64,000 nt of DNA from Adiantum capillus-veneris (lineage: Eukaryota; Streptophyta; Polypodiopsida; Polypodiales; Pteridaceae): assembly GCA_014529385.2 (NCBI GenBank), contig CM043952.1:70869299-70933298 (forward strand), given 5' to 3'. The notes under the pieces are model-generated. The model ran no database searches, had not been told where the DNA came from, and worked only from the letters and a program-made list of their open reading frames with translations. Of this stretch, positions 10,930 to 22,832 are shown piece by piece. How positions within the stretch are numbered: the first letter of the stretch is position 1; the number at the start of each line of letters is the position of its first letter. The translations under genes and the position numbers were made by a program.

Positions 10930-11128
10930 AGAGATATATTATTCTCTCTCTTCACTAGTTAACTCATTGGAGAGCATCCGATGTAACTTACTTGTGTCCA
11001 CCAAGGGTTGCGTACTTGATGGTCCCTAGCATAGAGATATATTCTTCTCTCTCTTCACTAGTTACCTCATTGGAGAGCATCCGATGTAACTTACTTGTGT
11101 CCACCAAGGGTTGTGTATTGATGGTCCC
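10924..11128. repeat. Tandem duplication of about 103 bp between protease and RT
   Basis: Copy 1 is 10924-11026 and copy 2 is 11027-11128. Both start TAGCATAGAGATATATT and end with ATGGTCCC. They differ by a few substitutions and one base (CGTACTTGAT against TGTATTGAT), which breaks the reading frame. Confidence 0.9.
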
Positions 11129-12066
11129 TCTTGGTTCTTCGGGTGTTTTAGATTGTGTCAATCTCTTTGGGTCTCTGAGGATGACTCCCATCACTTTGAT
11201 GCTACTGTTGCTCTCTTCAGTTGTTGTTGTCTCTTCTCCTGAGGTGGTCGAAGAGTCACTGGTGAACTCATCTTCTGATGCCTCCAAGATCATGTTGCGT
11301 TGCTTCCCAGTCTTCATGTCGTAGAATATGGACTTCCCTTTAGCATCCTTCATCTGGATCATTCCGGTACTCCAATCTTGCTTAGCCTCCATGGTCTTCC
11401 AATAATGATAGGGTAGCCATCCCCTTTGTTTGGCATGACAAAAATGTCTACCTCCAATTGTGTGTTAAATGCCTTCACTTTGATTGCATTCAAAATGTCT
11501 ATGCACTTCACTTTGGTGTTATTTTCTATTTTAGCTCGGCAGGGTGTCGGCCTACTTACCTCTAGGCCTAGATGGTGCATCATTTTCTCACTCATGACGT
11601 ATATCTGTGCACCATCATCTATGTAGATGTTTGAGATACGTTGACCCTTGATGTGCGCATCCATGATCAGTAGGATTTCATCAAGGTTCCTCCCAGAGAT
11701 AACCCTAGCTATCCTTGGTCTTGATTTTCTTGTACTTACCATCTTCGTCCATTGTCTCCTCATCCTTGGTGCAAGATGGAGTAATTGGGGCCAGGTTATC
11801 TTTAGACCATGCATTAATACATCCTGAACTAGGTCATATGGTTTAGCATACTCACCCAATGAAAAATCCACAATGTCGATCTTCAGTCGAGGCTTAGATG
11901 CTTGCTTGCTAGACTCGCCTTTTCCTTTCATGTTCTCCTCCCTTTTAGAGGCTTCTTTGTGCCTGGCACGCTTCACTCCCATGGCATCCACCTCCTCTAC
12001 TTTTTCTTTTCCTTTGTTCTTCTCTCGGACTGGCTCTTCTACCTTTGCCTTCCCTTTAGCTTCCAC
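10988..12066 (-). pseudogene. Protease region of the Tat-like element
   Basis: After a Lys/Glu-rich linker (EPVREKNKGKEKVEEVDAMG) the frame holds SGRNLDEILLIMDAHIKGQ, then the retropepsin site IYIDDGAQIYVMSE (Asp-Asp-Gly where Asp-Thr/Ser-Gly is usual), HHLGLEVSRP and GYPIIIGRPW. An aspartic protease of this kind cuts the element polyprotein. A separate downstream frame is acidic and Ser/Thr-rich (DEFTSDSSTTSGEETTTTEE) and is probably the protease-RT linker. Confidence 0.75.
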
Positions 12067-12169
12067 GCTAATGACACTCAGTGCTTGGTTTTCAGCAGGT
12101 GGTGGAGGTAGCGTTGGAATGAGAGGTTGTGGTGGTGGTGGTGGTGGTGGTTGTACGGGTGATCAAAGG

Positions 12170-13290
12170 ATCTAGACCGACGGAATCGACCTTCTTTGCT
12201 TGGGTGGTGGTCTTGCCCTTGGTGGAGAGATCTAATTCTATCTTCCTCCTCTATTGAAATTCTGCCTTCTTGGATGTGGGCAGTAATACATGCCATGGCC
12301 ATCCTCCCCACAATCGTAACAGGGGTATTCTTGGTTTTGCCTTCGTTGTCCTCTCCCTTGCTGTGGATTTTTGATAGGTGCATGCCCTTGGTGCACCAGA
12401 TGCACGGATAGACTTTCAAGCTGAGTAGTGATGCGACTCAACAAGTCTTGTTGCTCCTCTGATGCATCTAGTGGTTGGGTTCTTTGAACGGCTGTTGCAG
12501 TCACACTGGGGTTAGTCGGATTGAGCTCGATTCCTCTGAACCATTGACTCTTGATTGCATGTGCAGCTTCTTTAAGGCGGGTTACTTCCACTGCCAACTC
12601 ATACGTTGCAGGGAATCTCCCCTTCACCTTCTCTTTAAGGGGCGACCACAGGCCAGCAATGAAACGGTCCTTCTTCAGGAAATTAGGCGCTTCTTCACGT
12701 TCCTTCAGTGAGGTAACCCATTGCTCCCACAAATCCACAAACTTGAATTCGTAAGTGGCATACTCTAGTAAACCTCCCTGCTTTAGCTCTATCAGCAGCT
12801 ACCATAACTTTTCTGAGGTTGTGCCTCGACCCTGGGGCGGTCACTTTTTAGAATGTGTATGATATCATGTGAGTTGACCGGAGAGGATTATTAAAAGACC
12901 AAAATGTATAAAAATGTATACATACAGAGGGGGGTGGGGGTTTTTTAAATAGGCTCATAGTGTAAGTATAGTATGTATATTGGGGTATTATTAATTACCT
13001 CTTGAACGCACGTGATATAGGGGTCTTTTGATAAGTGACTGCCCCAGGGCCTCGACCAAACCTCTTCACAAAGGCAGCATGTAGTACGTCCATGCATTCT
13101 TGGTAGCTTGGGGCAAAGCATTGTACCAAGACTTGGCCTCTACTTTCATGAGTAGAGGAAATATTCGTAGCCGTGAGGCATCATCATCCTTGTTGGAAAC
13201 CACACAAGTGATGTCAAAGTCATCCAAAAAATCGGTGGTGATGTCTTCTCCCTTTTTTCCACTGAATGTGGGAAAAGAGACACTTGCCAT
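12170..13290 (-). pseudogene. Gag of the Tat-like element, interrupted by a MITE
   Basis: The N-terminal part starts MASVSFPTFSGKKGEDITTDF at 13290 and reaches AKSWYNALPQATKNAWT, then breaks. After the inserted element, Gag resumes (LKQGGLLEYATYEFKFVDLWEQW, then FIAGLWSPLKEKVKGRFP). A CCHC zinc knuckle is visible: CYDCGEDGHGMYYC (C-x2-C-x4-H-x4-C), which binds element RNA. The MITE, a frameshift near 13080 and a stop near 12800 make it non-functional. Confidence 0.8.
12830..13049. mobile_element. 220-bp MITE nested in gag
   Basis: Terminal inverted repeats CCCTGGGGCGGTCACTT (left) and AAGTGACTGCCCCAGGG (right) differ at one position. They are flanked by the direct repeat CCTCGA (12824-12829 and 13050-13055), extendable to CCTCGACC if the ends are set two bases inward on one side. 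There is no coding capacity. Removing the insert and one repeat re-aligns the Gag frame on both sides. A hAT-like origin (8-bp duplication) is possible but not proven. Confidence 0.8.
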
Positions 13291-13585
13291 GGTAGTAACT
13301 CAATGAGCAAGAAATTACAAACCCTTTATATATATATATATATAGCACAAATTACTCAGTGGCTTATAGCTACTTTCTTACAGGGTTGGGTGGATAGATT
13401 TAAACTGGAGCTAAGAGGATTGCAAGGCTAGAACAAAATAAAGATGCTTACATAAAGAGAGTGGTAGTAATCAAGAAGGGGTAAGATGATGGGACGTTGA
13501 GATCTCAGAATTTCATCAAGAATTTCTGCTTCAAATAGGAAAACAATCTTTTGCTGGTAAAGTATCTTCCTATCAATATATACGT

Positions 13586-14322
13586 TTACATGCATGTGTT
13601 GCAAGAAACGGAAAGGAAAGACTTCTGGCCTATTGTTATTATCCATGTCGGGTGTAGGGAACTAATTACTAGAGTTGCATACCTGAAGTGCTGACAAGGT
13701 GGCACCTTCACCACATGCCTCTTCTCCACATTGGGTTCAAAACAAACTGGGTGAGAAGAGTCTACCTCAATTGGTTTTCCATTTTGCATGTGGCGGCGAT
13801 GCTTGGGTGGCCAAATAACTTCATCTAAACTCTCTAGGCCTAGAGAGAGCGTAGGCCCTCTTGCGGCCACCAAATGCTTTAGACTTGGTGGCTTGGACTT
13901 TGCGGTTGATGTAATTGACGACTCTTTTCTAACCATTGGAGAGATAACACTTGGAGCCACACAAAATCTGATTGACGTGAGAGTGTTGCAGTTTTCAAAA
14001 GCAAAACTCACCGTTCTTTCTTCACCCACTCTGTCGGCATTCATTGATAGAATGCTTAGGTTGACAGTAGTGATAACATTTCGTAGCCCTCCCACTTGAT
14101 GCTCTTGATTTGCAATTAGCACGGGCATGCGAGATGGGGGGGCTTACCTCTTGGATATTGATGACGATACAACCTGGCAGTAGCACTTCGATGAAGGCAG
14201 TCAGTGCTTCTTCAATCTCCTCCTCCTCTATTCTCCAATTGGAGAATTCTTTCAGCCATTCGTCCATGTTTGATGATGTGCATTGTTTTAGTCTTGTGAA
14301 CTGAAGGTTTTCGAGAGGCCTT
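13586..14322 (-). pseudogene. Extra ORF region upstream of gag in the Tat-like element
   Basis: Two overlapping minus-strand frames lie between the primer-binding site and gag. One contains DEWLKEFSNWRIEEEEIEEA and a C/H cluster KCYHYCQPKHSINEC; the other is basic/Pro-rich. I do not recognise a domain. An additional ORF before gag is known in Ogre-type members of the Tat branch, so this may be its decayed counterpart. It could also be leader sequence with chance open frames. Confidence 0.35.
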
Positions 14323-14340
14323 CCTCTGTGGGGGCACCAA
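14323..14340 (-). other. Primer-binding site of the minus-strand Tat-like element
   Basis: On the minus strand, TTGGTGCCCCCACAGAGG begins one base after the LTR terminal CA. The TGG start fits pairing with a tRNA 3' CCA. Confidence 0.65.
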
Positions 14341-14493
14341 ATGACGGGTGCAAAGCACAAAATGGACCCCAATGGCCTCTACGCCAAGACCGTGCACGCC
14401 GAGCTCCTCACGAAAAATGAACAGGGGGCACTACCTAGCTTTGAGCGGCTAGGACGCGGACAACGATAATTTAAAATAGCACAAATACTGCAC

Positions 14494-14496
<3 letters not shown>

Positions 14497-14560
<64 letters not shown>
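14497..14560. repeat. (GA)n microsatellite
   Basis: GA run on +, CT in the LTR sense strand, downstream of the LTR TATA box. Confidence 0.95.
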
Positions 14561-14561
<1 letters not shown>

Positions 14562-14811
14562 GATGAAAACCCCTCAAGATATGAGGGAAACTTGATTCAA
14601 AGCGATATTTACAGAAACCGTAGTTTCGGCAAGATGGCAACTGTGGTGATATAGAGAGATAGAGAGAGATGATGAGAGATAGAGGGCCTATAGTGTGTTC
14701 TCTAGAGAAAATTCCATATACACGGAGATTCTACTCTTGTGTGTGGTGACCCTTGGAGTCAAGGTGTGTGCATGGCTGCGTTCTCAAGTGCAAGATATTG
14801 ACCTCTCAGTG

Positions 14812-14824
14812 CCCTTTTATAGGC
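14812..14824 (-). promoter_or_regulatory. Putative LTR promoter TATA box (minus strand)
   Basis: The minus strand reads GCCTATAAAAGGG. The same block is conserved in the sister LTR (near 5735-5747) although flanking sequence has diverged, which suggests a real promoter element. Confidence 0.55.
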
Positions 14825-15564
14825 TGATTAGGTTAGGGCCCTAATCAAGAGAGACAAAGCAAGGAGTTGGGTCCTAGATGGTTGACCCTTGCTTTGTTGT
14901 AGGAGAACTTTAAAATGATATCTCCTCAGTGGGCCTTTGTGACCATCACCTAGAGAGAGGTGGCAATATACAATTTCTTTTTATACAAGATTTTTGGCTT
15001 GAAAACGGGAAAATAGATTACCCTATCGATATTTATTGCGAAACCAGTGAATGACGGGATTTGCTAGTGTATCGGTGTAGCGTGTTCACCAGTTCCGGGG
15101 CTGGCCGGGGCATGCCTTCGATGTCCTTTCTTGATTCAGTGTCGCCATCATGTGATTTTGCTGTCCATTCATTGTTGCGTTGGGCGTCGATGTCGAGTTC
15201 TTTTGCTTTTACTTCTTTGTGTGTGTATGGCGTGCTGTGTTGTTTGATTGTGTGCGTGCGCATGCCGTGTACTCGTGTATGTATGTGCATATGCTCATGA
15301 ATGCGTAAATGCGTGTGTGGTTATATGTAACCCTGTGAGGGTGTAGGTGCTATGAGTGTGTTGTGCGTGTTGTATGTGGGGTTATGTGTGGGTGTGTAAG
15401 TGTGTCGGCAAAGGTGTATGTGGGAACAAGAGAAAGAGAGATATATTTTTTATTTTATTTTCATTTTTATTTTTTTATAATGTTTACATGCAGGCTACAG
15501 AGAACAAGGGGGAGAGGGGCGTGAGTGAGGAGAGTGAGATACTGAGGGGGTGAGAGGGGCTGGG

Positions 15565-15747
<183 letters not shown>

Positions 15748-16040
15748 TTGTAGGTAACGAGAGAGAGAGAGAGAGAGAGAGAAACTCTGCACCCACTAGG
15801 CTGTTTCCACAGGACGGAGAGGGAGTTTGAGAGATCGTGAGTGATGGTGAGAGAGTGAGGGTGTGTGTGTGTGGGTGGGCAAAGAGGTAATGTGTGTGTG
15901 TAAATGGCAAGAGAGAGAGATATTATTATATGCACCCACTGGGCTGCCGCCAACACAAGGAAGGAGGGTAAGGGAGGGTCAACGGAAGGGGGAGAGAGAT
16001 TATTCCCTTTGTCATGCTGAGAACGAGAGAGGGAGAAAGT

Positions 16041-16190
<150 letters not shown>

Positions 16191-16670
16191 TGTGCACCCG
16201 CTGGACTTACACAGAGAGTGAGAGAATGAGAGGGAGTGTGAGTAACGAAGACAGACTAGCTTGGATAATGGATGAGAGGGAGAGAGAGAATTGTCCCATG
16301 CATGGTGGCCCCTGTGGGTTGACGAATGAGAGGGGAGGGAGAGATTCCGGTTGCATGTGTTAATGAAGGGGGGAGGGGGAAAATAATGGAGGAGAGGGGA
16401 GGGTGGTGCCAAGAGAGGGGAAGTCCACTACGGGCGTATGAATGGGAGGGAAGAGAGTGGCGGGGCTACAGGTTTAAAAACACTTTTCCTCGTTGTTTAT
16501 TTTTAGCTCCCCCCCCGAGTGGGGTTGGTTCTCGTGGACAAGCTCCGAAAGCCGGGCATCACATCTTGGTTGAAGGGCTGACAAGGGCGTGACAAGCTAG
16601 GTGTTTCCATTGGGGCAGAGGAAAGAGAAACTTTTCTTCTTTCTCCTTGATTTTTGAAAACCGGCTATCA

Positions 16671-18887
16671 AAACTACCTAGACCATTCTCTGATCAAAAG
16701 GTGCTTCTATAGGTTGAGAAATCCTTACCATGGCCTTATTTTCCTAGGGCAAAGGAGGCTAATGCCCCAACACAAGTTGATATTTTTCCTACCCTTGGAT
16801 TGCATTATTTGGCCCTACTTGGTATCTTGGAGGGGGTGGTAAATATTGCTCCCCATGTGGCCCATATTGTCTCTCTCTAACATAATTTCTATTATAGAAA
16901 CATTCGTGGGTTTCATGGTTTGTCCATTTTTGTTCAGTAGCACACCACTTCAGTACACGCGGTATGTTTACTCCTGGCCTCTATTGAAGGTTGCACCACT
17001 GAGTTGGATGATCTCCTCCACAAGTATCAAATTTTGGGTGGGCGTTTGTCGTGTGTTTGGGTTCGTCATGTTTTCTTGGTTCATCCTTCTGATCACTTCC
17101 TCGTCATTTGATCAACCTCCGGCATAGTTGGGTTTTGCCCACCTAGTTTCATTGTTGACTCACTAGTGCTTGAAGAGGTGCTACTCATCCCTTGGTCTGT
17201 GTTTTCTGCCACCTCTCCATATGCCTTGCAATTGTCTACCAGATACAACGCCTCTTTCATGACTTGCTCAAAAGTAATACATGCCTTTAAGTGCAAGTCT
17301 TTTTTGAGAATTTCATTTCGCAATCCTTCTATGAAAAGGACTAATAGTCTCTCATCCTAAAGTAGTTCTTTAGCAACTCATCTTTCTATGTATTGCTTCA
17401 ATTGAAGCGAGGCTTCCTTCACCTTTTCCTTCTCCTTTTGTATAAATGCATAGATCTGGGAGATAGTATTATGCTTAATTCCTCTCTTTGAGAATTCCTC
17501 AGTGAATTCTCGGAGAAGTTGCTCAATACTTGGGAATTCTAGGTTGTTTAAGGGTTGAAACCAGGTCAAATCAGTTTCTTCTAGAGTCAACCCAAAATCT
17601 TCATATTGAGTATGGAAATCGGTTACCTATTCCGTCCTCCTCAACACTTGTTTGAACATCAAAACATGAGCATACGGATCTCCCAACCCACTATACTTTT
17701 TGGGTACACACTTCACCACTTGAGATGGTCGCATGCGTCTGGATTCCAAAACCATTCTCACCACCTGATCCTCCTGGCGTGGTCTCTCTAGGTTCATATT
17801 CTCCTCTTGGCACTATAGTTGGTATCCTATCCGCCATACGTTCATCAAGTCAATCTCGTGTAATAGTCGGAGGGATTCTACTTGTGTAAGTCATGTCAAG
17901 TGCCGCACTGCCCCTCTGCATATTTATAGAATCGCTAGACCCCATTGATCCCATAGGCCCTGTGTTCAAAAACCGTTGATGTCCAAAAGAATCTTCCACT
18001 CTAGTTCTTATTGGACTTACATTCCTAGTTTCTGGTCTTGTGTGAGTATTCGTGGTTTTCATTTCTTCTGAATTTACATAGTATTGGTGGAGTGGTCTCC
18101 CCAAAGTATGTATAGCTCCTTACTGTCCATAGGAGAGTATTTTTGGCCATACTTATCCATTATGACCACGTGAATACTTCTCCTCTCTGTGTAAGTAAAA
18201 ACGTATAGTTTTTTGAGTTCAGTCGGTTCCTTGATGTGGGGTTCATCACAGCTATAATAGAGTGTTTGCTCTCCGTTATCGAATTGATATAGCCCCACAT
18301 AAGTATTGTCTATATTAAGACGCTCAGTCTCATTGGTGCGTCTGATCACCAATGAGACACCAAAATGTGGTGCGTCTGAGCACCACATTTTGCTTATCCA
18401 TTTTGTGTGGTTCATTTGCTAGCTCTTCATCTACCTTGTCGTTGGTGCCAGTCATCCCCCATTTGTCCACAATAAAGGGGTTGTGAACCACTAGGTACAT
18501 CATTCCCTCTCTGTCGAGATCTCCATCATAATCCACATCTACAAGGTCCTTGAACTCACTTGGCTTATTTTCCAACTTAACACAGTAGCGGTCCATTCCA
18601 TCCTTATAGATTTTGGCCTTAAGCACATTTTCAAGTTGAAACTTCAAATACAACAATTTCATGTTAGATACAGGTTGAGAAGGACCTGTCCCCACGGAAG
18701 TTGTTTCCTTAGGGTTCAACTTGTTGGACTCCTCAGTCATTAGGGTGTATGATCTTTCTGACGAGGTGTCAGAAAAGATTTCCTCTACAATGGTTTCTAA
18801 AGGATGTAGTGGTCTTTGATGCACGCTACCTTCAGTTGAATGATTTCTCACTTGGTCTATGATTTTGGGATTCCTATTCTGGTACAA
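16671..18887 (-). pseudogene. Gag region of minus-strand element B
   Basis: From right to left: an N-terminal part (NPKIIDQVRNHSTEGSVHQRP, later KLLYLKFQLENVLKAKIY and HNPFIVDKWGM), a middle part (LYQFDNGEQTLYYSCDEPHI), and a Gag-like core: LTWFQPLNNLEFPSIEQLLREF, FIQKEKEKVKEASLQLKQYIER, then FIEGLRNEILKKDLH. Near 16900 there are C and H residues (WCATEQKWTNHETHEC) like a zinc-binding site. Frames shift several times. The Tat-like element's LTR cuts it at 16670, so nothing downstream of Gag is visible. The N-terminal domain is unfamiliar to me. Confidence 0.55.
18327..18392. repeat. Twin perfect hairpins with shared loop
   Basis: Hairpin 1: arms 18327-18338 (GTCTCATTGGTG) and 18347-18358, loop CGTCTGAT. 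Hairpin 2: arms 18361-18372 (CAAAATGTGGTG) and 18381-18392, loop CGTCTGAG. All 12 arm pairs match in each. They sit exactly where the B gag frame changes. Confidence 0.9.
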
Positions 18888-20776
18888 TCTTCCTGATCAT
18901 AAATACATGCTCATTAGCTATCCTGAATTCCCCGTTCTAATCTTACTTGTTGCGTAGTATTATCTAGCACTTGCAACCTGTCAAAAAATGCTTGATAGCT
19001 GTGAGTTTACAGCCGGAGTTTACAGCCGTTCCTGCTAGTTCTAGCTCTCAATCGACAAAATTTAACTAGGCTTTTCAATAGCCCACAATTTTACTCACAA
19101 CATTAACAATTCAAGTCCAACTTCAATTTTGAAAAGGCCACTAGATTCCTGGGGACTACCTCTCTCTGTGGTCAAATTTTGCTCTTATGCTGACTCAGAG
19201 GAACATGGATCGCAATCCATGTTGGGAGGCCAAATTGACTTTTGTTGGTACCATCACATTTAAGATGATTAGTAGGTTCTATGGTATCAATTTTTTTGGA
19301 AATGGACCTCTGGATTGAAATTTAGGTCAATTCTAACCCTCTACCAAAGTACTTGGCAGTTTTGGGCTTTTAGTCTGGTTTTTTATGTCCAAATTCAGTT
19401 TTGAGAAGACCACTAGACTCCTTGTGATGTCCTCTAGCAATGGTGCAAGTTTTGTATCAAATTGTTTCAAAGGAACATGGATCACGATCCATGTACCTCA
19501 GTGACAGAATGTACTAAAACTTGGCACACGTCTAGTCCTTGGTCTACTGATGCTAGATATATGGTTTTGTGTGATTTGGAGTTTTCTAGGTCAACCAAAA
19601 GTCAATTTTAGGGTCTGTTTCAATGGTTTCTCCCTTGATCTATTTTATGCCCTTTTGGCCTACCTTTTGACATTTTTTGACAAGAGTAATTTAGGAGAAT
19701 GTACTTTAAATGTTATCACTTTTCTACCTGTCAAATATCAGCTCAAAATTCCAAAAAGGTACATGGATCGCGATCAATGTTTGGCAAGATTTTGGCATGA
19801 CCTTGGTGAGCTTGTGACAGAGGGTGTGGTGATGCTCTTCCCCAAATCTTTTTGGATTTGACCCACTTTTCCCAGGTGAAAAGCAAGATTTTGTGTCTGT
19901 TTTGCAGTTTTTTGCATACAACTTCTTTTTTGGTATTTTGATCAGGTTTTTTCACTTTTTTGTTGTGGCTCTTTTTGGAAAATTTATTCTCTTAATTCTC
20001 AGGAGTGCACTTGTCAAATTTTCCTTACAAATGTCTACTAATATCCATGTTTGGCAACATATGTCATGATTTTTTGTCCTGCTGGTTCCCTTCTTTTAGT
20101 TGAACCCAATTCTCACCCCTTTTTGAATTTGGGCAAATAAAAGTTCAGTTCCCCTAAATTTTCTCAATTTTTAAGATTTTACTCTGTTTAATCCAATTTC
20201 TTGATTTGGATGTTCTTTTAGCACTCTATTTCTGGCCAAACTCAAGATTCTGATGTCTGAGAGTTTGTTCTAAGCAAAGGAAACAATTTCTGCTCACTTT
20301 TCCTAAAAGGCACATGGATCTTGATCCATGTTGGACAGGCAAGCTGGAAGAATTCTGCACAGTCTGTCTCTAGCAAGCTTGTATACCCCCTTTTTGCAAC
20401 TTTTGTTGGGTTTAGTTCAGCTTTGAAGCTCTTACCATCAATTTTGCAACTTTTCAGAGTTATGGTCTTCAACACCAAAATAAGGTTTTGGATAGTTTTT
20501 ACCCTGATCCTTTTGGCCCCAATTGATGATGGAAATTGTTACTTAACCTACTCCTATAAACTAAAATAGATGCATAAACATAAATGAATTTAACAATACA
20601 AAAACGACAATGAAGTGTATGGTGAAACAGTCCTCTCCAAGCAGGGGAAAATCAAAGAACAAAATATTCTTTTGTACTTCACTCACAACTTTCTTTGCTC
20701 ATAAGGAGTAGCACTGGCTATTCTCGGACTCCAGTCTCTATTAAGCACTAAACCACGTCTAAATGCTTTACTCGAC
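18888..20776 (-). other. Long leader of element B with recurring 20-bp palindromes
   Basis: No coding region is recognised between the start of gag and the primer-binding site. Palindromes of the form ACATGGATCNNGATCCATGT occur at 19203-19222, 19475-19494, 19761-19780 and 20311-20330, each within loosely similar surroundings (AAAAGG or AAAGGA before, TTGG(C/A)(A/C)AG-like after). This indicates degenerate repeats of about 270-550 bp. Confidence 0.6.
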
Positions 20777-20794
20777 TTCTCCAGCAGCGGCGCC
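20777..20794 (-). other. Primer-binding site of element B
   Basis: The minus strand reads TGGCGCCGCTGCTGGAGA directly after an LTR end (CCCGCTAACA, read on -). This is close to the TGGCGCCGnnGCCGGGGA type used by many plant gypsy elements. Confidence 0.65.
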
Positions 20795-20795
20795 A

Positions 20796-21600
20796 ATGTT
20801 AGCGGGTCGCTGCGACGGACGTCTGCAAGATAGCTTTTTGTACTAACATAATGTCAATATGCAAGGAAGAGACTCGGGATGGGGCACGAGACTTAATGAG
20901 AGTGTCAATCTCACCAAAGTGAACTTAGAGGGCTATTCATACTACGACAAAAGCAAATCAACCACTTCCTAGTCAAAAAATCAGTCTATGTCCGATCTCA
21001 CAACTCTAGGTCATCACGCCTTTTTGACATCCAAACGAATTCGGAATGCAACGAAACTTAAGGAGAGGTATTACAACACCTAAGGGCACAATCTTACCAG
21101 GTTCTATAGACATCTGGGAAGGTACATAAATCATGATCCATCACAAAAAAATGTGCAAAAAAATGAAACATAACTACATGGGAAGGGTCCCCCTTAAGCA
21201 TAGAAACACTTATCCAAAGTCAAAACATCAAAAAAAAACCATTTAAGACCTCAAATCAATGCATTTATCTCACAAACAAGATGTCACAACCACACAAAAT
21301 CGACTATGATTACACTCAGATTGTAGAGCAAGAGACAAGGAACACAATGTGCTATTCGGAATTGAATTCTGATTATCAGACAAGGAAAAAATCGGATTAC
21401 AAGTTGTAGCAGCAAGAAGCTCTCATAGTTGACATGTCCAATACTTCTTTCAGCTAATGACAATGTGTTTTTCCAAAACTAAGGGTTTTGACTTAAGAGC
21501 TAAGGAGACTTTCCCACAGTCATTCAGCCATTTACAAGGTGTGTAGAATCAGAGAGGCTAAGAGGGCATGACAAAATATATTACAATTGAGAATCCTCAT
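20796..21600 (-). repeat. LTR end of element B, outer boundary not resolved
   Basis: On + the LTR starts TGTTAGCGGGTCGCTGCG at 20796. Its other end must lie before the primer-binding site of element A at 21818, but I could not find a partner copy to fix it, so the end given is a guess. It contains a weak copy of the palindrome (21124-21143). Confidence 0.4.
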
Positions 21601-21837
21601 TAGCAGAATTACATCGCTTCTTTTGAAAAAATGAGTGAGTACACAAGGTTTGGTGTACATCCGCCTTTTACGTGTCAGTCCGCTATGCCCACCAAACAAC
21701 TACTTGCACACACATCATCAAATCACACTAAAATTGAGTTACACACTCAAAACCGATGAAATTAGTAGTGAAATTACTCTTATTAAAGCATCCTCTACTC
21801 CTCTAGCTTACGCAACCGCTTCCCGACAATGACGCCA
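21600..21837 (-). other. Start of the internal region and primer-binding site of minus-strand element A
   Basis: The minus strand reads TGGCGTCATTGTCGGGAAGC (21837 down to 21818) two bases after the end of LTR A. Lower coordinates hold non-coding internal sequence of A that runs into B material at an unresolved point; the start given is approximate. Confidence 0.5.
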
Positions 21838-21839
21838 AA

Positions 21840-22832
21840 TGTAAGGAGGTAGTTATAGCATAGGCTAACTCCAAAAAAACCATCAATCCGGAGAGAGAAT
21901 CACCCGGCTAGGGCATGGAAACATCACACAACTAAGTGTGAGAGTGTCATTAGACGCAATGAATAAGAGGATTCGAGAGAATGCCTCTCCAATGCAAGTA
22001 GAGATTATCCATGGCAAGACTAACTCCAATCACATTATAATTAATAATCAAGCAACTCCTACACACATCAAGTCCACCAAAGTCCGACTTGCCAATATTA
22101 TTTGAGTCACAAGATCACATCATCAACACAATCCATGACCAAAGCACACACTAATTGAATTGAAGTTGTCCTCCCCAATCATCACATGCCAACCAAGGTA
22201 ATCTAATCATATCACACATAAGTGGCATTGAGATCAAGGCTCTTAAACCTTCACACACATAAGCACACAATTAGACACAAACTTTAATCACAGGACCAAG
22301 AGTGCACACACACTACACTAATCAAGAGAATTAGAGAAGTCGTCAACTAATTGAAATACTCATGGTAGAAGAGATTTAAGATCAAAGAAAGAAGTCATTA
22401 TCTCTCTCAAATCTAGAATAATGAGAGTGTAAAACTACTTCATGACATAATGAAATGTAGAGAAGAAAAAACCAATGAGCAAAATAGAGATTAGATTAAT
22501 CAAGAAGAGATTCTCTAATTACAAAGGATTAGCACTAGCCTACTAAGCAAGGACATTAAGCTCAAAGCTAGGCCATCCATATAGTGAGCACTCAAGAGTG
22601 AGCTTTCAAGAATGACTACTCAAGAATCAATCCTCTTTTCATAAAAGAGCTTCTTATAAAGGCATGGACTCCAAGACTTTCTACTATGGGATTATGTTGA
22701 GCCCTTTAGATTATACAATTTGGAGCTCCTAAATGAGTTGAAAACCTTATACAATGTGAACAAGAAATATTGTGCACATCTATAACACATCCCTAGTATA
22801 ATTGGTGTAGCATGTGTTAGCCAATGCTAACA
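21840..22832 (-). repeat. 5' LTR of element A (minus strand)
   Basis: On + it starts TGTAAGGAGGTAG and ends CCAATGCTAACA. It is homologous over its length to 52083-53076, which is in the opposite orientation (start TGTTAGC, end CTCCTTACA). The primer-binding site on its left shows it is a 5' LTR. The right neighbour is gag of element E. Confidence 0.85.

Noticed and set aside
12078-12419. His-rich ORF (HHHHHHH) on the minus strand
   Set aside because: Alternative frame of the Gag and Gag-protease linker region; the zinc knuckle frame is the real one.
19550-19955. ORFs of about 100 and 70 codons in the B leader
   Set aside because: No domain, no codon bias and they overlap the palindromic repeats.
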